Source: Clostridiaceae bacterium (GTDB taxonomy: Bacteria; Bacillota; Clostridia; Saccharofermentanales; Saccharofermentanaceae). From it: a stretch of 64,000 nucleotides of DNA. This document shows, one piece after another, positions 51,649 to 61,600 of the stretch. The position numbers and the translations under genes are program-made. Numbering within the stretch: the first letter of the stretch is position 1; each line of letters starts with the position of its first letter. The notes under the pieces were generated by a model. The model was not told the origin of the DNA and made no database searches. It saw nothing but the letters and a program-made list of their open reading frames with translations. Location: positions 42,202 through 106,201 of the forward strand of contig JAAYFK010000052.1 in the NCBI GenBank assembly GCA_012728275.1, in the 5' to 3' direction.

Positions 51649-52989
51649 ATGATGAATAATAATATATATAATGATTTTAATAATAAAAAGAGGAATTATC
51701 TACGTATAATTCAAAGAGTTTTTCTATCACTTGCTGTGATAGCAGCTACGCTTGCTTTTGTTTTTCTTGGAAGCTTTCTCGGAAGAGTAACTTCCAAGCC
51801 TTCTGATGAACCTATTTTTCGAGTAACATCAACTACAAGTTCATCCGAAACAACGGCGCCTGAGACTACAACTCAAGCGACGACTACAATTCCTGCGGTT
51901 TCTGAGTTGCTTGCAAGTGATGCTCTTTCCGATGAACTCTGGGGACCTCTTCCGGAGGTTACTCAATATACCCCCCTTACACGTAACAACGTACACGGAA
52001 TCTACATCGGCACCGCTCAGAATCTTGATGCCAACATAGAACTTGCAAATAACTCTGAGATCAATTCTTTCGTTATTGATTTAAAGGAATCATACGGAAT
52101 ATGCTTTAACACTACCAACGAACTGGCTAACTCCTTAGGATATGTCGACGTCCAATATGACTTGCAGGATGTTTGTCAGGAATGCCACGACAACGGCATT
52201 TGGGTAATAGGAAGAATTGTTTGCTTCAAGGACTCTACTCTTGCTAGTGCTCGTCCTGACCTAGCAATTTGCGATGTTACGGACACTCCGCTTCTTTTCT
52301 ATAATGAGGGATCAGAAGCCTTCATCAATCCATACAACCCTGAAAATTGGGATTATCTTATTGATTTAGCAATAGAAGCTATTGAAATGGGTGTTGATGA
52401 GATTCAATTCGATTATGTAAGATTTCCTACAGGAGGCACGACTACGGGAGCATCACCTTACTACGGAATTGAGGGCGAAGTACCATCAAGGTCAGCAGCT
52501 ATTAACCGTTTTCTTCAAACTGCAAGAAGAGAAATTCAATACACTTATGGTGTACCTGTTTCAGGTGATGTTTTTGGAATTGCTGTCTCTTCCCGACAAG
52601 ATGGGAATATCCTCGGACAAGATTGGCCGACTATAGGCTTAACCGGTGTTGATTCCTTGTGCCCTATGATTTATCCATCGCACTATGCCCTTGGTACTAT
52701 ATTAAATGGTACTACTTATCCTACTCCGGACACCGCACCATATGACATCGTCTACTACGCACTCATGGCTGGAAGTACATATCATAATCAAGCAGGATAT
52801 AGCGTTGTTAGGCCGTATCTTCAGGCTTTTGATGCTAGTTATTTAGGTACCGGAAATTATATGACTTACGACTACAATGCTATCAATAGTGAGATTAGAG
52901 CGGTTCAGGACGCTGGGCTAGACGAATTCATTCTTTGGAATCAACGTGCTGAATATCCTACTGGAAATTATGGTGGCAATGCTGGATAA
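51649..52989 (+). CDS. DUF4015 putative glycoside hydrolase, membrane-anchored
   Basis: A 446-residue protein. It has an Asn/Lys-rich N-terminus, one membrane helix (about residues 25-43), a Thr/Ser/Glu-rich linker and a TIM-barrel-like domain of the DUF4015 putative glycoside hydrolase family. Landmarks are HGIYIGTAQN, SFVIDLKESYG, CHDNGIWVIGRIVCFKD, VDEIQFDYVRFPTGG, SGDVFGIA and DSLCPMIYPSHY. It likely acts on cell-wall or external glycans. No ribosome site precedes the ATG, in contrast to nearly all genes here, and the promoter predicts a leaderless transcript. Confidence 0.85.
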   Translation: MMNNNIYNDFNNKKRNYLRIIQRVFLSLAVIAATLAFVFLGSFLGRVTSKPSDEPIFRVTSTTSSSETTAPETTTQATTTIPAVSELLASDALSDELWGPLPEVTQYTPLTRNNVHGIYIGTAQNLDANIELANNSEINSFVIDLKESYGICFNTTNELANSLGYVDVQYDLQDVCQECHDNGIWVIGRIVCFKDSTLASARPDLAICDVTDTPLLFYNEGSEAFINPYNPENWDYLIDLAIEAIEMGVDEIQFDYVRFPTGGTTTGASPYYGIEGEVPSRSAAINRFLQTARREIQYTYGVPVSGDVFGIAVSSRQDGNILGQDWPTIGLTGVDSLCPMIYPSHYALGTILNGTTYPTPDTAPYDIVYYALMAGSTYHNQAGYSVVRPYLQAFDASYLGTGNYMTYDYNAINSEIRAVQDAGLDEFILWNQRAEYPTGNYGGNAG

Positions 52990-53034
52990 CCCAAAGTGAT
53001 TGCTTCTGAAGGACTCAGCATTCATCGTTCTTTC

Positions 53035-53063
53035 TTGTAAAAAAACACATATGAGAATACAAT
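53035..53063 (+). promoter_or_regulatory. Promoter of serS
   Basis: TTGTAA (53035-53040), 17-nt spacer, TACAAT (53058-53063). The leader of about 35 nt is too short for a T-box. Confidence 0.6.
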
Positions 53064-53104
53064 GAAATACGTTTAAAAATACATAACACAACTTGGAGGA
53101 AATC

Positions 53105-54397
53105 ATGATTGACATTAAGCTTTTGCGTTCCGAACCGGAACTTGTTAAAGAGAACATTAAGAAGAAGTTTCAAGACGATAAGTTATCTCTTGTCGACGAG
53201 GTGCTTTCTCTTGATAAGGAGTTCCGCGAGAGTAAGACTCGTGCTGAATATCTAAGAAGTCAGCGTAACAGTATCAGTAAGCAAATCGGCGCTTATATGT
53301 CAAAGGGACAAAAGGACGAGGCCGAAGAATGCAAGAAGCAGGTTTCCGATATGGCTACTGAGCTGGAGAGTCTTTCTGCTAAGGAAACTGTACTAGAAGA
53401 AAAGATTCGTAGTATTATGCTCGTTATCCCTAACATCGTTGATCCTTCAGTCCCTATTGGCAAAGATGATAGCGAGAACGTTGAGATAGAGCGCTTTGGC
53501 GAGCCAGTGGTTCCTGACTTCGAGGTACCTTATCACGTGGAAATAATGGAGAAGCTTAACGGCATTGATTTGGATTCCGCTCGAAAAACGAGTGGTAACG
53601 GTTTCTACTATCTTTGTGGCGATATTGCTAGACTTCATTCCGCAGTCTTGTCATATGCTAGAGATTTCATGATTGACAGAGGCTTTACATATTACATTCC
53701 ACCATTCATGATTCGATCAAGCGTTGTTGACGGTGTAATGAGTTTTTCGGAAATGGAGAACATGATGTACAAGATCGAGGGGGAGGACCTCTATTTGATC
53801 GGAACATCTGAGCATTCTATGATCGGTAAGTTCATCGATACTATTGTCGAGGAGTCTTCCCTTCCACAGAAACTAACCAGCTATTCTCCTTGCTTCCGTA
53901 AGGAAGTTGGAGCTCACGGTATTGAAGAACGTGGAGTATATAGAATTCATCAATTTGAAAAACAAGAAATGATTGTTGTTTGTAAGCCTGAGGATAGTAT
54001 GGATTGGTTCCAGAAGCTTTATCAGAATACAGTAGACTTCTTTAGGAGCCTAGACGTCCCTGTAAGAACTCTTGAGTGTTGCTCCGGAGATTTAGCTGAT
54101 CTTAAGGTTAAGAGCTGTGATGTGGAAGCTTGGTCTCCTCGTCAGAAGAAGTACTTCGAGGTTGGTTCTTGTTCAAATCTAGGCGACGCTCAGGCTCGTC
54201 GTCTTGGCATCAGAATTAAGAATAAGGAGAAGGGCAATTATCTTGCTCATACATTGAATAACACCGTTGTAGCTCCTCCTCGTATGCTTATAGCATTCCT
54301 TGAGAACAACCTTAATGCCGATGGTTCAATTAACATACCTGAGCCACTTCGCATGTATATGGGTGGCAAGGCAAAGATTGAGGTTCCTATTTCATAA
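53105..54397 (+). CDS. serS: Seryl-tRNA synthetase
   Basis: A 430-residue class II aminoacyl-tRNA synthetase charging tRNA-Ser. It begins MIDIKLLRSEPELVKENIKK, then has the long antiparallel coiled-coil arm (about residues 30-100). The catalytic core follows with GFTYYIPPFMIRSSV, LIGTSEHSMIG, motif 2 SPCFRKEVGAHG and motif 3 NNTVVAPPRMLIAFLENN. ATG 53105 follows CTTGGAGG; four codons upstream are unsupported. Single-gene unit with its own promoter and terminator. Confidence 0.97.
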   Translation: MIDIKLLRSEPELVKENIKKKFQDDKLSLVDEVLSLDKEFRESKTRAEYLRSQRNSISKQIGAYMSKGQKDEAEECKKQVSDMATELESLSAKETVLEEKIRSIMLVIPNIVDPSVPIGKDDSENVEIERFGEPVVPDFEVPYHVEIMEKLNGIDLDSARKTSGNGFYYLCGDIARLHSAVLSYARDFMIDRGFTYYIPPFMIRSSVVDGVMSFSEMENMMYKIEGEDLYLIGTSEHSMIGKFIDTIVEESSLPQKLTSYSPCFRKEVGAHGIEERGVYRIHQFEKQEMIVVCKPEDSMDWFQKLYQNTVDFFRSLDVPVRTLECCSGDLADLKVKSCDVEAWSPRQKKYFEVGSCSNLGDAQARRLGIRIKNKEKGNYLAHTLNNTVVAPPRMLIAFLENNLNADGSINIPEPLRMYMGGKAKIEVPIS

Positions 54398-54433
54398 GAG
54401 GAGCTAATCTCAAATCTTATATAATATTTTATG

Positions 54434-54470
54434 TCCCTTCTAATGCTATTTTAGAAGGGATTTCTTTTTG
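54434..54470 (+). terminator. Terminator of serS
   Basis: TCCCTTCTAA (54434-54443) pairs with TTAGAAGGGA (54451-54460), then TTTCTTTTT. Confidence 0.9.
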
Positions 54471-54483
54471 AGCTATTTCAAGC

Positions 54484-54514
54484 AAAAAATAACCCGTAGG
54501 TATAACCTACGGGT
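54484..54514 (-). terminator. Terminator of rpmB
   Basis: 10-bp stem ACCCGTAGGT/ACCTACGGGT (54492-54501, 54505-54514), minus-strand tail TATTTTTT. Confidence 0.9.
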
Positions 54515-54541
54515 ATGATGTTCGATAATATCGATCGTTCT

Positions 54542-54739
54542 TTAAGCTCTCTTAACGAGTCCAGAACGAAGGCAACGTGAGCAGACATGCATAGTCTTAG
54601 GTGTGCCATCAACAACGACTTTAACGCTATGAACGTTAGCCTTCTGTTGTGTCAATGCACGACGTGAAATCTGCGAACGCGTGATTCTTATCTTTCTGCC
54701 AAAAAATGTATCCTTCTGACAAATCTCACACTTAGCCAT
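54542..54739 (-). CDS. rpmB: 50S ribosomal protein L28
   Basis: A 65-residue basic ribosomal protein with MAKCEICQKDTFFGRKI, the HVCSRCLRSG end and the central KANVHSVKVVVDG. Two CxxC pairs identify the zinc-binding (C+) form of L28. ATG after AGGAGGTG. Single gene with promoter 54780-54808 and its own terminator. Confidence 0.96.
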   Translation of the reverse strand: MAKCEICQKDTFFGRKIRITRSQISRRALTQQKANVHSVKVVVDGTPKTMHVCSRCLRSGLVKRA

Positions 54740-54779
54740 GGGAACACCTCCTACTGTTAGTCTTTTACGCGCAAAAAAG

Positions 54780-54808
54780 ATGATAACACATGATTACGAA
54801 TCGCGCAA
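54780..54808 (-). promoter_or_regulatory. Promoter of rpmB
   Basis: Minus-strand TTGCGC (54803-54808), 17-nt spacer, extended -10 TGTTATCAT (TATCAT at 54780-54785). Confidence 0.55.
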
Positions 54809-54833
54809 TAGAAATAATCATCTTTTCGAAATG

Positions 54834-56102
54834 TTAGGAGAAAATCCTTCTAACGCTTAAGATTCTACCACAGATATCGCTATTTGAGGTAAACGTCCTT
54901 AACCTTATTGACGTTCTCGCATCGGAAATCATGAGAAGTGTTCCAGTGTCAGTACAAATAGCCATCTCGTAAATCTCGTCATCACCTTCACTCGAGTAAG
55001 GACTTCGCAAAAATAGAATATCACCAGGCAGAATAGACTCTATTATTAGCTCACCAGAGACAACATCATATTCCATTTCAACCTCTTGACCCATCTCAGC
55101 TTGCTCTTCAATCGTCCTAGGCATAGGAACACCATTAACGCACGAGCAAACATAGACTATTCCATTGACGGAAAGGCCATTCATGGTTATCCCATTCTCT
55201 AGATACTGTGCATTCACAAGGCTTAATGCGGAACTGACAAAATATCGTGTGGATAGTTCCTCAATTTCATCTCTTATACCAACCTCGACTACTCCAGATG
55301 ATCCTATCCAACCGCTATCACCATTAGGTAAGGAGACTTGATATACACCATCACGCTTAACGTCCGCATATAAGACTGTGTTCATCATAACTTTAGTAAT
55401 TAATGTACCTTGGCTTGTGTGCGTCATTATGCTCTTGCTGCGCTCTGAAACAATTAGCCTATATTCGTGCAAATCTGGCTCTATCGATGACATATCTTCA
55501 TCTACACTGTCTCTCTCTATGTAACCCACAATTCCATCGCTCGTTCTAATTAATATATAGGGAGTGCCATCGTTCGAATCCAATTGGACCACCGCTTCGT
55601 TGTACAATACTTCCGTAAGTCTAGTCGAGGTCACATCAGCCAACTCGTAAACGCTTACTGAAGGCTTTATTACTATTCGAAAACTAGGAGATGTGTATTC
55701 TAAATTTACTTCTCTCTCGATAAAAAGCTCTATTCCTGAGCCCTTGAATAATCCTGGAAGAATTGCAGGCAAAACATAAAACACACTAACAATAACGGAA
55801 ATCAGCACTACAAGCGCAATTATCGCATTTACTAATGCTTTATGCTCCTTGTGCCTAACATTTGCCGCCCCCTGGTCAAGACCCCATTTGTCCTTAACAT
55901 CCTCGGTTGCACCATACTCTCCATCAGGATTAATGATTTCGCTAAGGAAAGGTACTGGATTCTCTATATGTCTTACTTGATGATTGTTACTATCATTTCC
56001 CTGAATAAATTCATCGCTGATAGTGTTTTTTCGCTTAAATAAGTTACTAAGAAAACTCTTCTCGGATTTCTTATTGTTGCTATCTTTATTTGCTTTCTTC
56101 AT
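54834..56102 (-). CDS. Membrane-anchored SH3b protein with inactive-looking NlpC/P60 domain
   Basis: A 422-residue protein with about 90 polar, Lys/Asn-rich residues inside, a membrane helix (about 90-112), two SH3b-like repeats (about 135-200 and 210-275) and a C-terminal domain shaped like NlpC/P60. The Cys motif (normally DCSG) reads SVNG within NGLSVNGIVYV. The downstream PRTIEEQAEMG and LPGDILFLRSP match the family well, but the catalytic His segment reads YEMAICTDTG. Thus the peptidase Cys and probably His are lost. ATG 56102 after GAGGAG overlaps the acpS stop. Confidence 0.7.
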   Translation of the reverse strand: MKKANKDSNNKKSEKSFLSNLFKRKNTISDEFIQGNDSNNHQVRHIENPVPFLSEIINPDGEYGATEDVKDKWGLDQGAANVRHKEHKALVNAIIALVVLISVIVSVFYVLPAILPGLFKGSGIELFIEREVNLEYTSPSFRIVIKPSVSVYELADVTSTRLTEVLYNEAVVQLDSNDGTPYILIRTSDGIVGYIERDSVDEDMSSIEPDLHEYRLIVSERSKSIMTHTSQGTLITKVMMNTVLYADVKRDGVYQVSLPNGDSGWIGSSGVVEVGIRDEIEELSTRYFVSSALSLVNAQYLENGITMNGLSVNGIVYVCSCVNGVPMPRTIEEQAEMGQEVEMEYDVVSGELIIESILPGDILFLRSPYSSEGDDEIYEMAICTDTGTLLMISDARTSIRLRTFTSNSDICGRILSVRRIFS

Positions 56103-56515
56103 ATTTCGCACTCCTCACTTAGCATCACACACGAAGCAAAAGCATAATCCTCTTCGTGAGAAATACTTATGGAGATACTTGTTATTCCAAGTCTACTAGC
56201 TTGCTCCAGAGCCCTATCATGCAGAATTAGGCTAGGAGCGCCTTTATCATCATTTTCAATCTCAAAGTCTTTAAGACCTATTCCTTCAGAACATATTCCT
56301 GTGCCAAGAGCCTTAGATGCAGCCTCTTTGCACGCGAATTTCCCCGCAAAGCTTTGAATTATTGGTTTAATATTTGTGTTGGATTTATTTAAACAGTATG
56401 AAATCTCATCTTCGCTAAAGCACTTCGTAATAAAGGAATCAACTTCCTTCAAACCTACGACATGCTTACTAAGTCTTGAAATCTTAACTATATCTGAACC
56501 ATTAAATATTCTCAC
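56099..56515 (-). CDS. acpS: Holo-[acyl-carrier-protein] synthase
   Basis: A 138-residue AcpS-type phosphopantetheinyl transferase that attaches the CoA-derived arm to acyl carrier protein. Motifs are GSDIVKISRLSK near the start (metal-binding Asp), CFSEDEISYC, QSFAGKFACKEAASKALG and the end ISISHEEDYAFA. A GTG start overlaps the upstream stop (GTGA), with a GGAG site. It is in the dnaD operon, an arrangement with no obvious functional reason. Confidence 0.93.
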   Translation of the reverse strand: MRIFNGSDIVKISRLSKHVVGLKEVDSFITKCFSEDEISYCLNKSNTNIKPIIQSFAGKFACKEAASKALGTGICSEGIGLKDFEIENDDKGAPSLILHDRALEQASRLGITSISISISHEEDYAFASCVMLSEECEI

Positions 56516-57408
56516 TTGATATCTCCAAGAACTCGCGCACTCCTAAGCTTGCCCTCTATACGATAATCAATATCGTCTCGCAACTCGCTAACCGGTTCCC
56601 TTGTTACAAGAATCGTAAGCGCACCCTTCATGTTTCTTATCTCTAGTAACTCACTTAATGCACTTGCTGTCTTAAATAGCTTAGCAACATCGCTCGAAAA
56701 ATCGTCCACAATTAGCATATCGCAATTCTTGCAACTGTCCATCATTCCGTAATATCCATCATCCGAGAAATTACCCAAACTCTCCGCCTTACAATAGTAA
56801 GCACTTCTGCAAGTCATAATAGCAAGCTTACAAAGGCATATAGCCAAATATGTCTTACCTGACGAAGCATAGTCGCTATAAATACAAATTGAAGTTGCTC
56901 TATCACTGGCCTCAGCCGCGAGTAGATCGCAGATTTCTTTTTTAACAGCCTCTCTAATTCTACTGCTAGACTTACTCTTGCTATATCCTTCAAGCCTAAT
57001 GCTCTCGTAATCTTGCATTCCTGAAGCTAGGACACATTCCTCGTACTCCTGATTCATGCAAGAACATACCCGCTTGGAGCCCTTCTCATTAAGTACATAA
57101 CCTATATCTTTGCACAAATTGCATGTAACACAGGGCGAATCAAAATTCGAATCGATGCCGTGTTCTCTAATGAAGTCCTCTCGCTTAAGAAGAAGTTTAT
57201 CCTCGCGCTCGAATTCGTTCTCGCTTCTATTCTCCTTGCGCAAGATTCGAATCATCACATCCTTACGCGACGCAATAATCTCCTCGTCAATCTTGGCCAA
57301 ATCAGGGTACTTCTCATACACTTCCCTAACGTTGTCATCGCGACGAATTTTGTTGAGAATCTTTCTATATGAAATGGATTCCTTTATGTAGTCGTCTATT
57401 GTTTTCAT
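56512..57408 (-). CDS. DnaC/DnaI-like helicase-loader ATPase
   Basis: A 298-residue AAA+-like protein. The N-terminal helical half has a Cys cluster (CVTCNLCKDIG and RVCSCMNQ) likely to bind zinc. The ATPase half has ICIYSDYASSGKTYLAICL as Walker A and MLIVDDFSSD as Walker B, then a sensor LTILVTRE. The P-loop is atypical: the first Gly is replaced (YASSGKT in place of GxGxGKT). With DnaD directly upstream it is the likely loader of the replicative helicase. ATG 57408 after GGAGA, one nt from the dnaD stop. Confidence 0.8.
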   Translation of the reverse strand: MKTIDDYIKESISYRKILNKIRRDDNVREVYEKYPDLAKIDEEIIASRKDVMIRILRKENRSENEFEREDKLLLKREDFIREHGIDSNFDSPCVTCNLCKDIGYVLNEKGSKRVCSCMNQEYEECVLASGMQDYESIRLEGYSKSKSSSRIREAVKKEICDLLAAEASDRATSICIYSDYASSGKTYLAICLCKLAIMTCRSAYYCKAESLGNFSDDGYYGMMDSCKNCDMLIVDDFSSDVAKLFKTASALSELLEIRNMKGALTILVTREPVSELRDDIDYRIEGKLRSARVLGDIK

Positions 57409-57409
57409 T

Positions 57410-58477
57410 CTAGTCTCCAAACATTCGTAGCAAATCGTTACCATCACCATCGGCACTTCCAGTATCACCGCTTATTTGATTTATAACGCCCGCATCTTCA
57501 CTCTTAATTATGCTACCCGGTTCGCCTTGTCTCTCAAGCGCCTTCATCTCAGCGCCTGTTCTATACACATTTGTCTTGCCCTTGCGTCTTGTCGCTTTGC
57601 TCTTGTTTATCTTCTCGTTCTCTTTTTCGAAAATTACTGCCTGGTCATAATTCTTAATGTCCGCCTCAAGCCATTGAATAAGCTTCTCTTCAACATCCTT
57701 GAGCGTTATGTTGCCTCGGAATTCGTTACATCGAAAAGCGTAATCAGCCATCTCAATGCTAATATCAAATGTATCAACCCACCTTGTAATTCGCTCTATA
57801 TCAACACCATTTAGTCTTCTTCTCGAAAGTTTACCCATAAGCTTAACAAGCTCTTCTACATGTCTATCGCGTTCCAAAATCTCATTTAACTTCGCTTGCG
57901 TTGTTATTCCATCAGTCTTCCACTGGTAAGCTAAATCCTTCATCAGTCTAGGCGACGTTAAAATCTTGCGTCTCTCACCCTCGTTAAAGAGTCCATAAAC
58001 TACCATAGGCTCAAACTCATATTCATAAAGGCAAGTGTCCACTAATCTATAGAAAACATAAGACATCTTCCCTGCATAATGTGACTTGTTAATACTGCTT
58101 GCAAGCGAATTTCTTTGGCCATCATCAGCCTTTAACTCTAATCCATTACCATCGATTCCTTTTGCAGCTACATATCTACAATACTCATCAACTTCTCTTT
58201 GCTTGATATCTACTATGAAGAAAGTCTTGTTATTCTTAGTACAAAGCAAGTCGGCTTTGACTAATTCGGTAATAGAACAATCTGTAACTTCCTTAGAGAA
58301 TCCAGAAATTGAGACTAGCATGTCCTTCCCAAAATCCCTATCACTGCCCTCTCCAAGCAAACGCAAATACATGCAGATTGCCTCTTTAGACAAATCTTGC
58401 ATATATCCAACCATAAAGATGTCCGGAACCGCAGTATCCGATATAAGAATCTTGGGGCTATCTGCACTATTGCTCAT
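57410..58477 (-). CDS. DnaD-domain replication initiation protein
   Basis: A 355-residue DnaD-like protein. The N-terminal winged-helix-like part includes LSKEAICMYLRLLGEG and SGFSKEVTDCSITELVKADL. The C-terminal DnaB/DnaD helical domain has RITRWVDTFDISIEMADYAF and LKDVEEKLIQWLEADIKN, ending in a Lys/Arg-rich and then acidic disordered tail. DnaD remodels the origin and helps load the helicase. It is the first gene of the dnaD - loader - acpS - NlpC-like operon. Confidence 0.85.
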   Translation of the reverse strand: MSNSADSPKILISDTAVPDIFMVGYMQDLSKEAICMYLRLLGEGSDRDFGKDMLVSISGFSKEVTDCSITELVKADLLCTKNNKTFFIVDIKQREVDEYCRYVAAKGIDGNGLELKADDGQRNSLASSINKSHYAGKMSYVFYRLVDTCLYEYEFEPMVVYGLFNEGERRKILTSPRLMKDLAYQWKTDGITTQAKLNEILERDRHVEELVKLMGKLSRRRLNGVDIERITRWVDTFDISIEMADYAFRCNEFRGNITLKDVEEKLIQWLEADIKNYDQAVIFEKENEKINKSKATRRKGKTNVYRTGAEMKALERQGEPGSIIKSEDAGVINQISGDTGSADGDGNDLLRMFGD

Positions 58478-58543
58478 TGCTTTTCGCTTATCTCCAACAA
58501 ATAAATTAACGCTGATTACTTGAAATTATACACGTTTTGAGGG

Positions 58544-58585
58544 CAAAAAACACCCTCACACAAGGTAAACCTCATGTAAGGGTGT
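58544..58585 (-). terminator. Terminator of the PFOR gene
   Basis: Minus-strand ACACCCTTACA...TGTGAGGGTGT long stem (about 58550-58585), then TTTTTT. Confidence 0.9.
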
Positions 58586-58624
58586 AGTAGCTTAATTAAC
58601 TGTTACCGATTCAAGTTATTAATC

Positions 58625-61600
58625 TCAAACCTCGCAAGTAGCAGCCATCCTCTTGTAAGAAGCAAGACGATCCTGAGAATCGCTGTAGTTCTTACGGAAA
58701 AGTCCATCGACAATCTCTGGAGCGTACTTCTTGTACAAGGAGCTGTAACGAATCTCTGCCTTCAAGAACTCTAGGAAGCTATCGTAGCCGCCCTGTGGGT
58801 CCTTAGAATCGAGTGTGAATGCGTTCTTGCCATCAACTGCTAGAGTTGGGTTGAAACGATATAGGTGCCAATATCCGCACTCTACAGCTGACTTCTCGCG
58901 TAGCTGAGAAACCGTCAAACCGCCCTTGATACCATGGTTGATACATGGAGCGTAGCAAATTACAAGTGAAGGTCCATTGTAAGCCTCTGCCTCTGTAAAT
59001 GCCTTGATTGTTTGAGCTGCGTTAGATCCCATAGCACACTGTGCAACGTATACATAGCCATAACTCATAGCCATCATACCGAGATCCTTCTTCTTGATGT
59101 TCTTTCCACCAGCAGCGAATTGAGCAACAGCACCTGTAGGAGTTGACTTGGAAGCCTGTCCACCAGTGTTTGAGTAAACCTCAGTATCAAGTACCAATAC
59201 ATTTACATCCTCACCAGAAGCAAGAACATGATCAAGTCCGCCGTAACCGATATCATAAGCCCATCCGTCTCCACCAATGATCCACTGAGATCTCTTAATG
59301 AAGAAATCCTTATAAGAAAGAGCCTTAGCAGCAATATCCTTGCCCTCGCCAGCATAAGCTGTTAGCTCGCTCTCAAGAGTATTGGATAGCTCACGTGTCT
59401 TAGTGCCATCTGTCATTCCGTCAATCCAAGCTGTGATAGCGCTCTTCAAGGAATCACTTGTAGCAACAGCAGACAAATCTGTAAGAAGAGCCTTAACTCT
59501 GTCTCTCAACTGCTTATATCCAAGATACATACCAAATCCATGCTCAGCATTATCCTCAAATAGTGAGTTAGCCCAAGCAGGTCCAAATCCATCACGGTTT
59601 GTCGTGTATGGCATTGAAGGAGCAGAACCACCCCAAATTGAAGAACATCCTGTAGCATTTGAAATCTGCATTCTGTCTCCGAAAAGCTGTGTTAGAAGCT
59701 TAGCATATGGTGTCTCACCACAACCAGCACAAGCACCAGAGAACTCAAGGAGAGGCTGCTCAAACTGGCTGCCCTTAACAGAATTCTTCATTACTTCGTT
59801 AGTCTTAGGTGAAAGACTCATGCAATATTCCCAATTAGAAGCTTCGTTCATATGATCCTTAACAGGTTGCATTGTTATAGCTTTTACCTTATCAGGACAT
59901 ACGGTTACGCAAACTCCACAACCGAGGCAATCTAGAGAAGAAACCTGAATGCGATATCTTAATGTCTCGTAGCCCTTCATACCAGCCTTAGTATCGAAGT
60001 TAGCCTTGCTAGCCTCTTCTTCAGTTAGTAGGAATGGACGAATAGCTGCATGTGGGCAAACAAGTGAACACTGTGTACACTCGATACACTTAGTTGCATC
60101 CCAAATAGGAATCTCAACAGCAGTTCCACGCTTCTCATACTGAGCTGTGCCCTGAGGGAATGTACCATCTTCACGGCCTACAAATGCAGATACTGGAAGA
60201 TCATCACCCTTCTGAGCATTCATTACATCAACGACGTTCTTAACGAAATCCGGAACATCTCTCTTAGCAGGAGCTTCGTCAGCAGCTGTCTTCCAAGAAT
60301 CAGGGATAATATATTCAACAACAGCATCCACACCAGCATCGATAGCTGCGTAGTTCATGTTAACGATATCGTCGCCCTTCTTACCATAAGACTTCTTAGC
60401 AGCAGCCTTCATGTATTCAACAGCTTTCTCAACAGGAATGATATTTGAAAGCTTGAAGAATGCTGACTGACAGATTGTATTGATTCTTCCACCAAGTCCG
60501 ATTTCCTGTGCCTTAGCTACAGCATCAAGAGTATAGAACTTAATGTTGTTGTTAGCCATATAGCGCTTCATTGAACCAGGTAGGTTAGCATCAACCTCTT
60601 CCTTTGTCCACTGTGTGTTCAATAGGAATGTTCCGTTTGGCTTCAAAGTAGAAAGCATATCGTACTTATATACATAAGACTGATTGTGACAAGCTACAAA
60701 GTCTGCCTTGTTTACTAGATATGTTGAACGGATAGGAGTCTTACCAAATCTTAAGTCAGAAATTGTAATACCACCGGACTTCTTGGAGTCATATGAGAAG
60801 TATGCCTGAGCGTACATATCTGTATGATCACCAATAATCTTGATTGAATTCTTGTTAGCACCAACTGTACCATCTGCACCCAATCCCCAGAAACGAGCTG
60901 ATACTGTGTCAGCAGAAGCAACGTCGATTGACTCATCATTGTCAAGAGATAGGTTTGTAACATCATCCTTGATACCGATTGTGAACTGAGCCTTAGGAGA
61001 AGACTTAGCAAGCTCCTTATAAACAGCAAGAATCATATCAGGCGTTGTATCCTTAGAACCTAGACCATAACGACCGCCAATAATTGTAGGTGCCTTCTTA
61101 CCAACATATGCAGCACAAATGTCCAAATACATTGGCTCACCATGTGCACCTGGCTCCTTAGTTCTATCAAGAACAGCGATGGCCTTACATGTAGCAGGAA
61201 TAGTCTCAAGAAACTTATCAACAACAAATGGACGATATAGACGAACCTTAACAAGTCCTACCTTCTCACCGCGAGCTAGTAGGAAGTCAACTGTCTCATC
61301 GATTGTCTCATCTACAGAACCCATAGATACAATTACGCGATCAGCATCAGGAGCTCCATAATAATTAAAGAGCTTGTAGTTGGTGCCACGAATCTCATTA
61401 ATCTTATCCATGTAGTACTGTACTGTCTCTGGAACCTTCAAATAGAATGGATTAGCAGCCTCACGAGCCTGGAAGTAAATATCAGGGTTCTGAGCAGTAC
61501 CACGAAGTGTTGGATGGTTAGGTGATAGAGCATGCTTTCTGAATGCATCAATCGCATCATTATCAGCTAAGTCAGCAAAATCTGCATAGTCTATAACCTC

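Noticed and set aside
52990..53104. T-box leader of serS
   Set aside because: The gap is only about 115 nt, the promoter lies 40 nt before the ATG and no T-box or specifier stem is recognisable.
59382..59855. 157-codon open frame opposite the PFOR gene
   Set aside because: Antisense shadow of a strongly conserved coding region, with no ribosome site or family resemblance.
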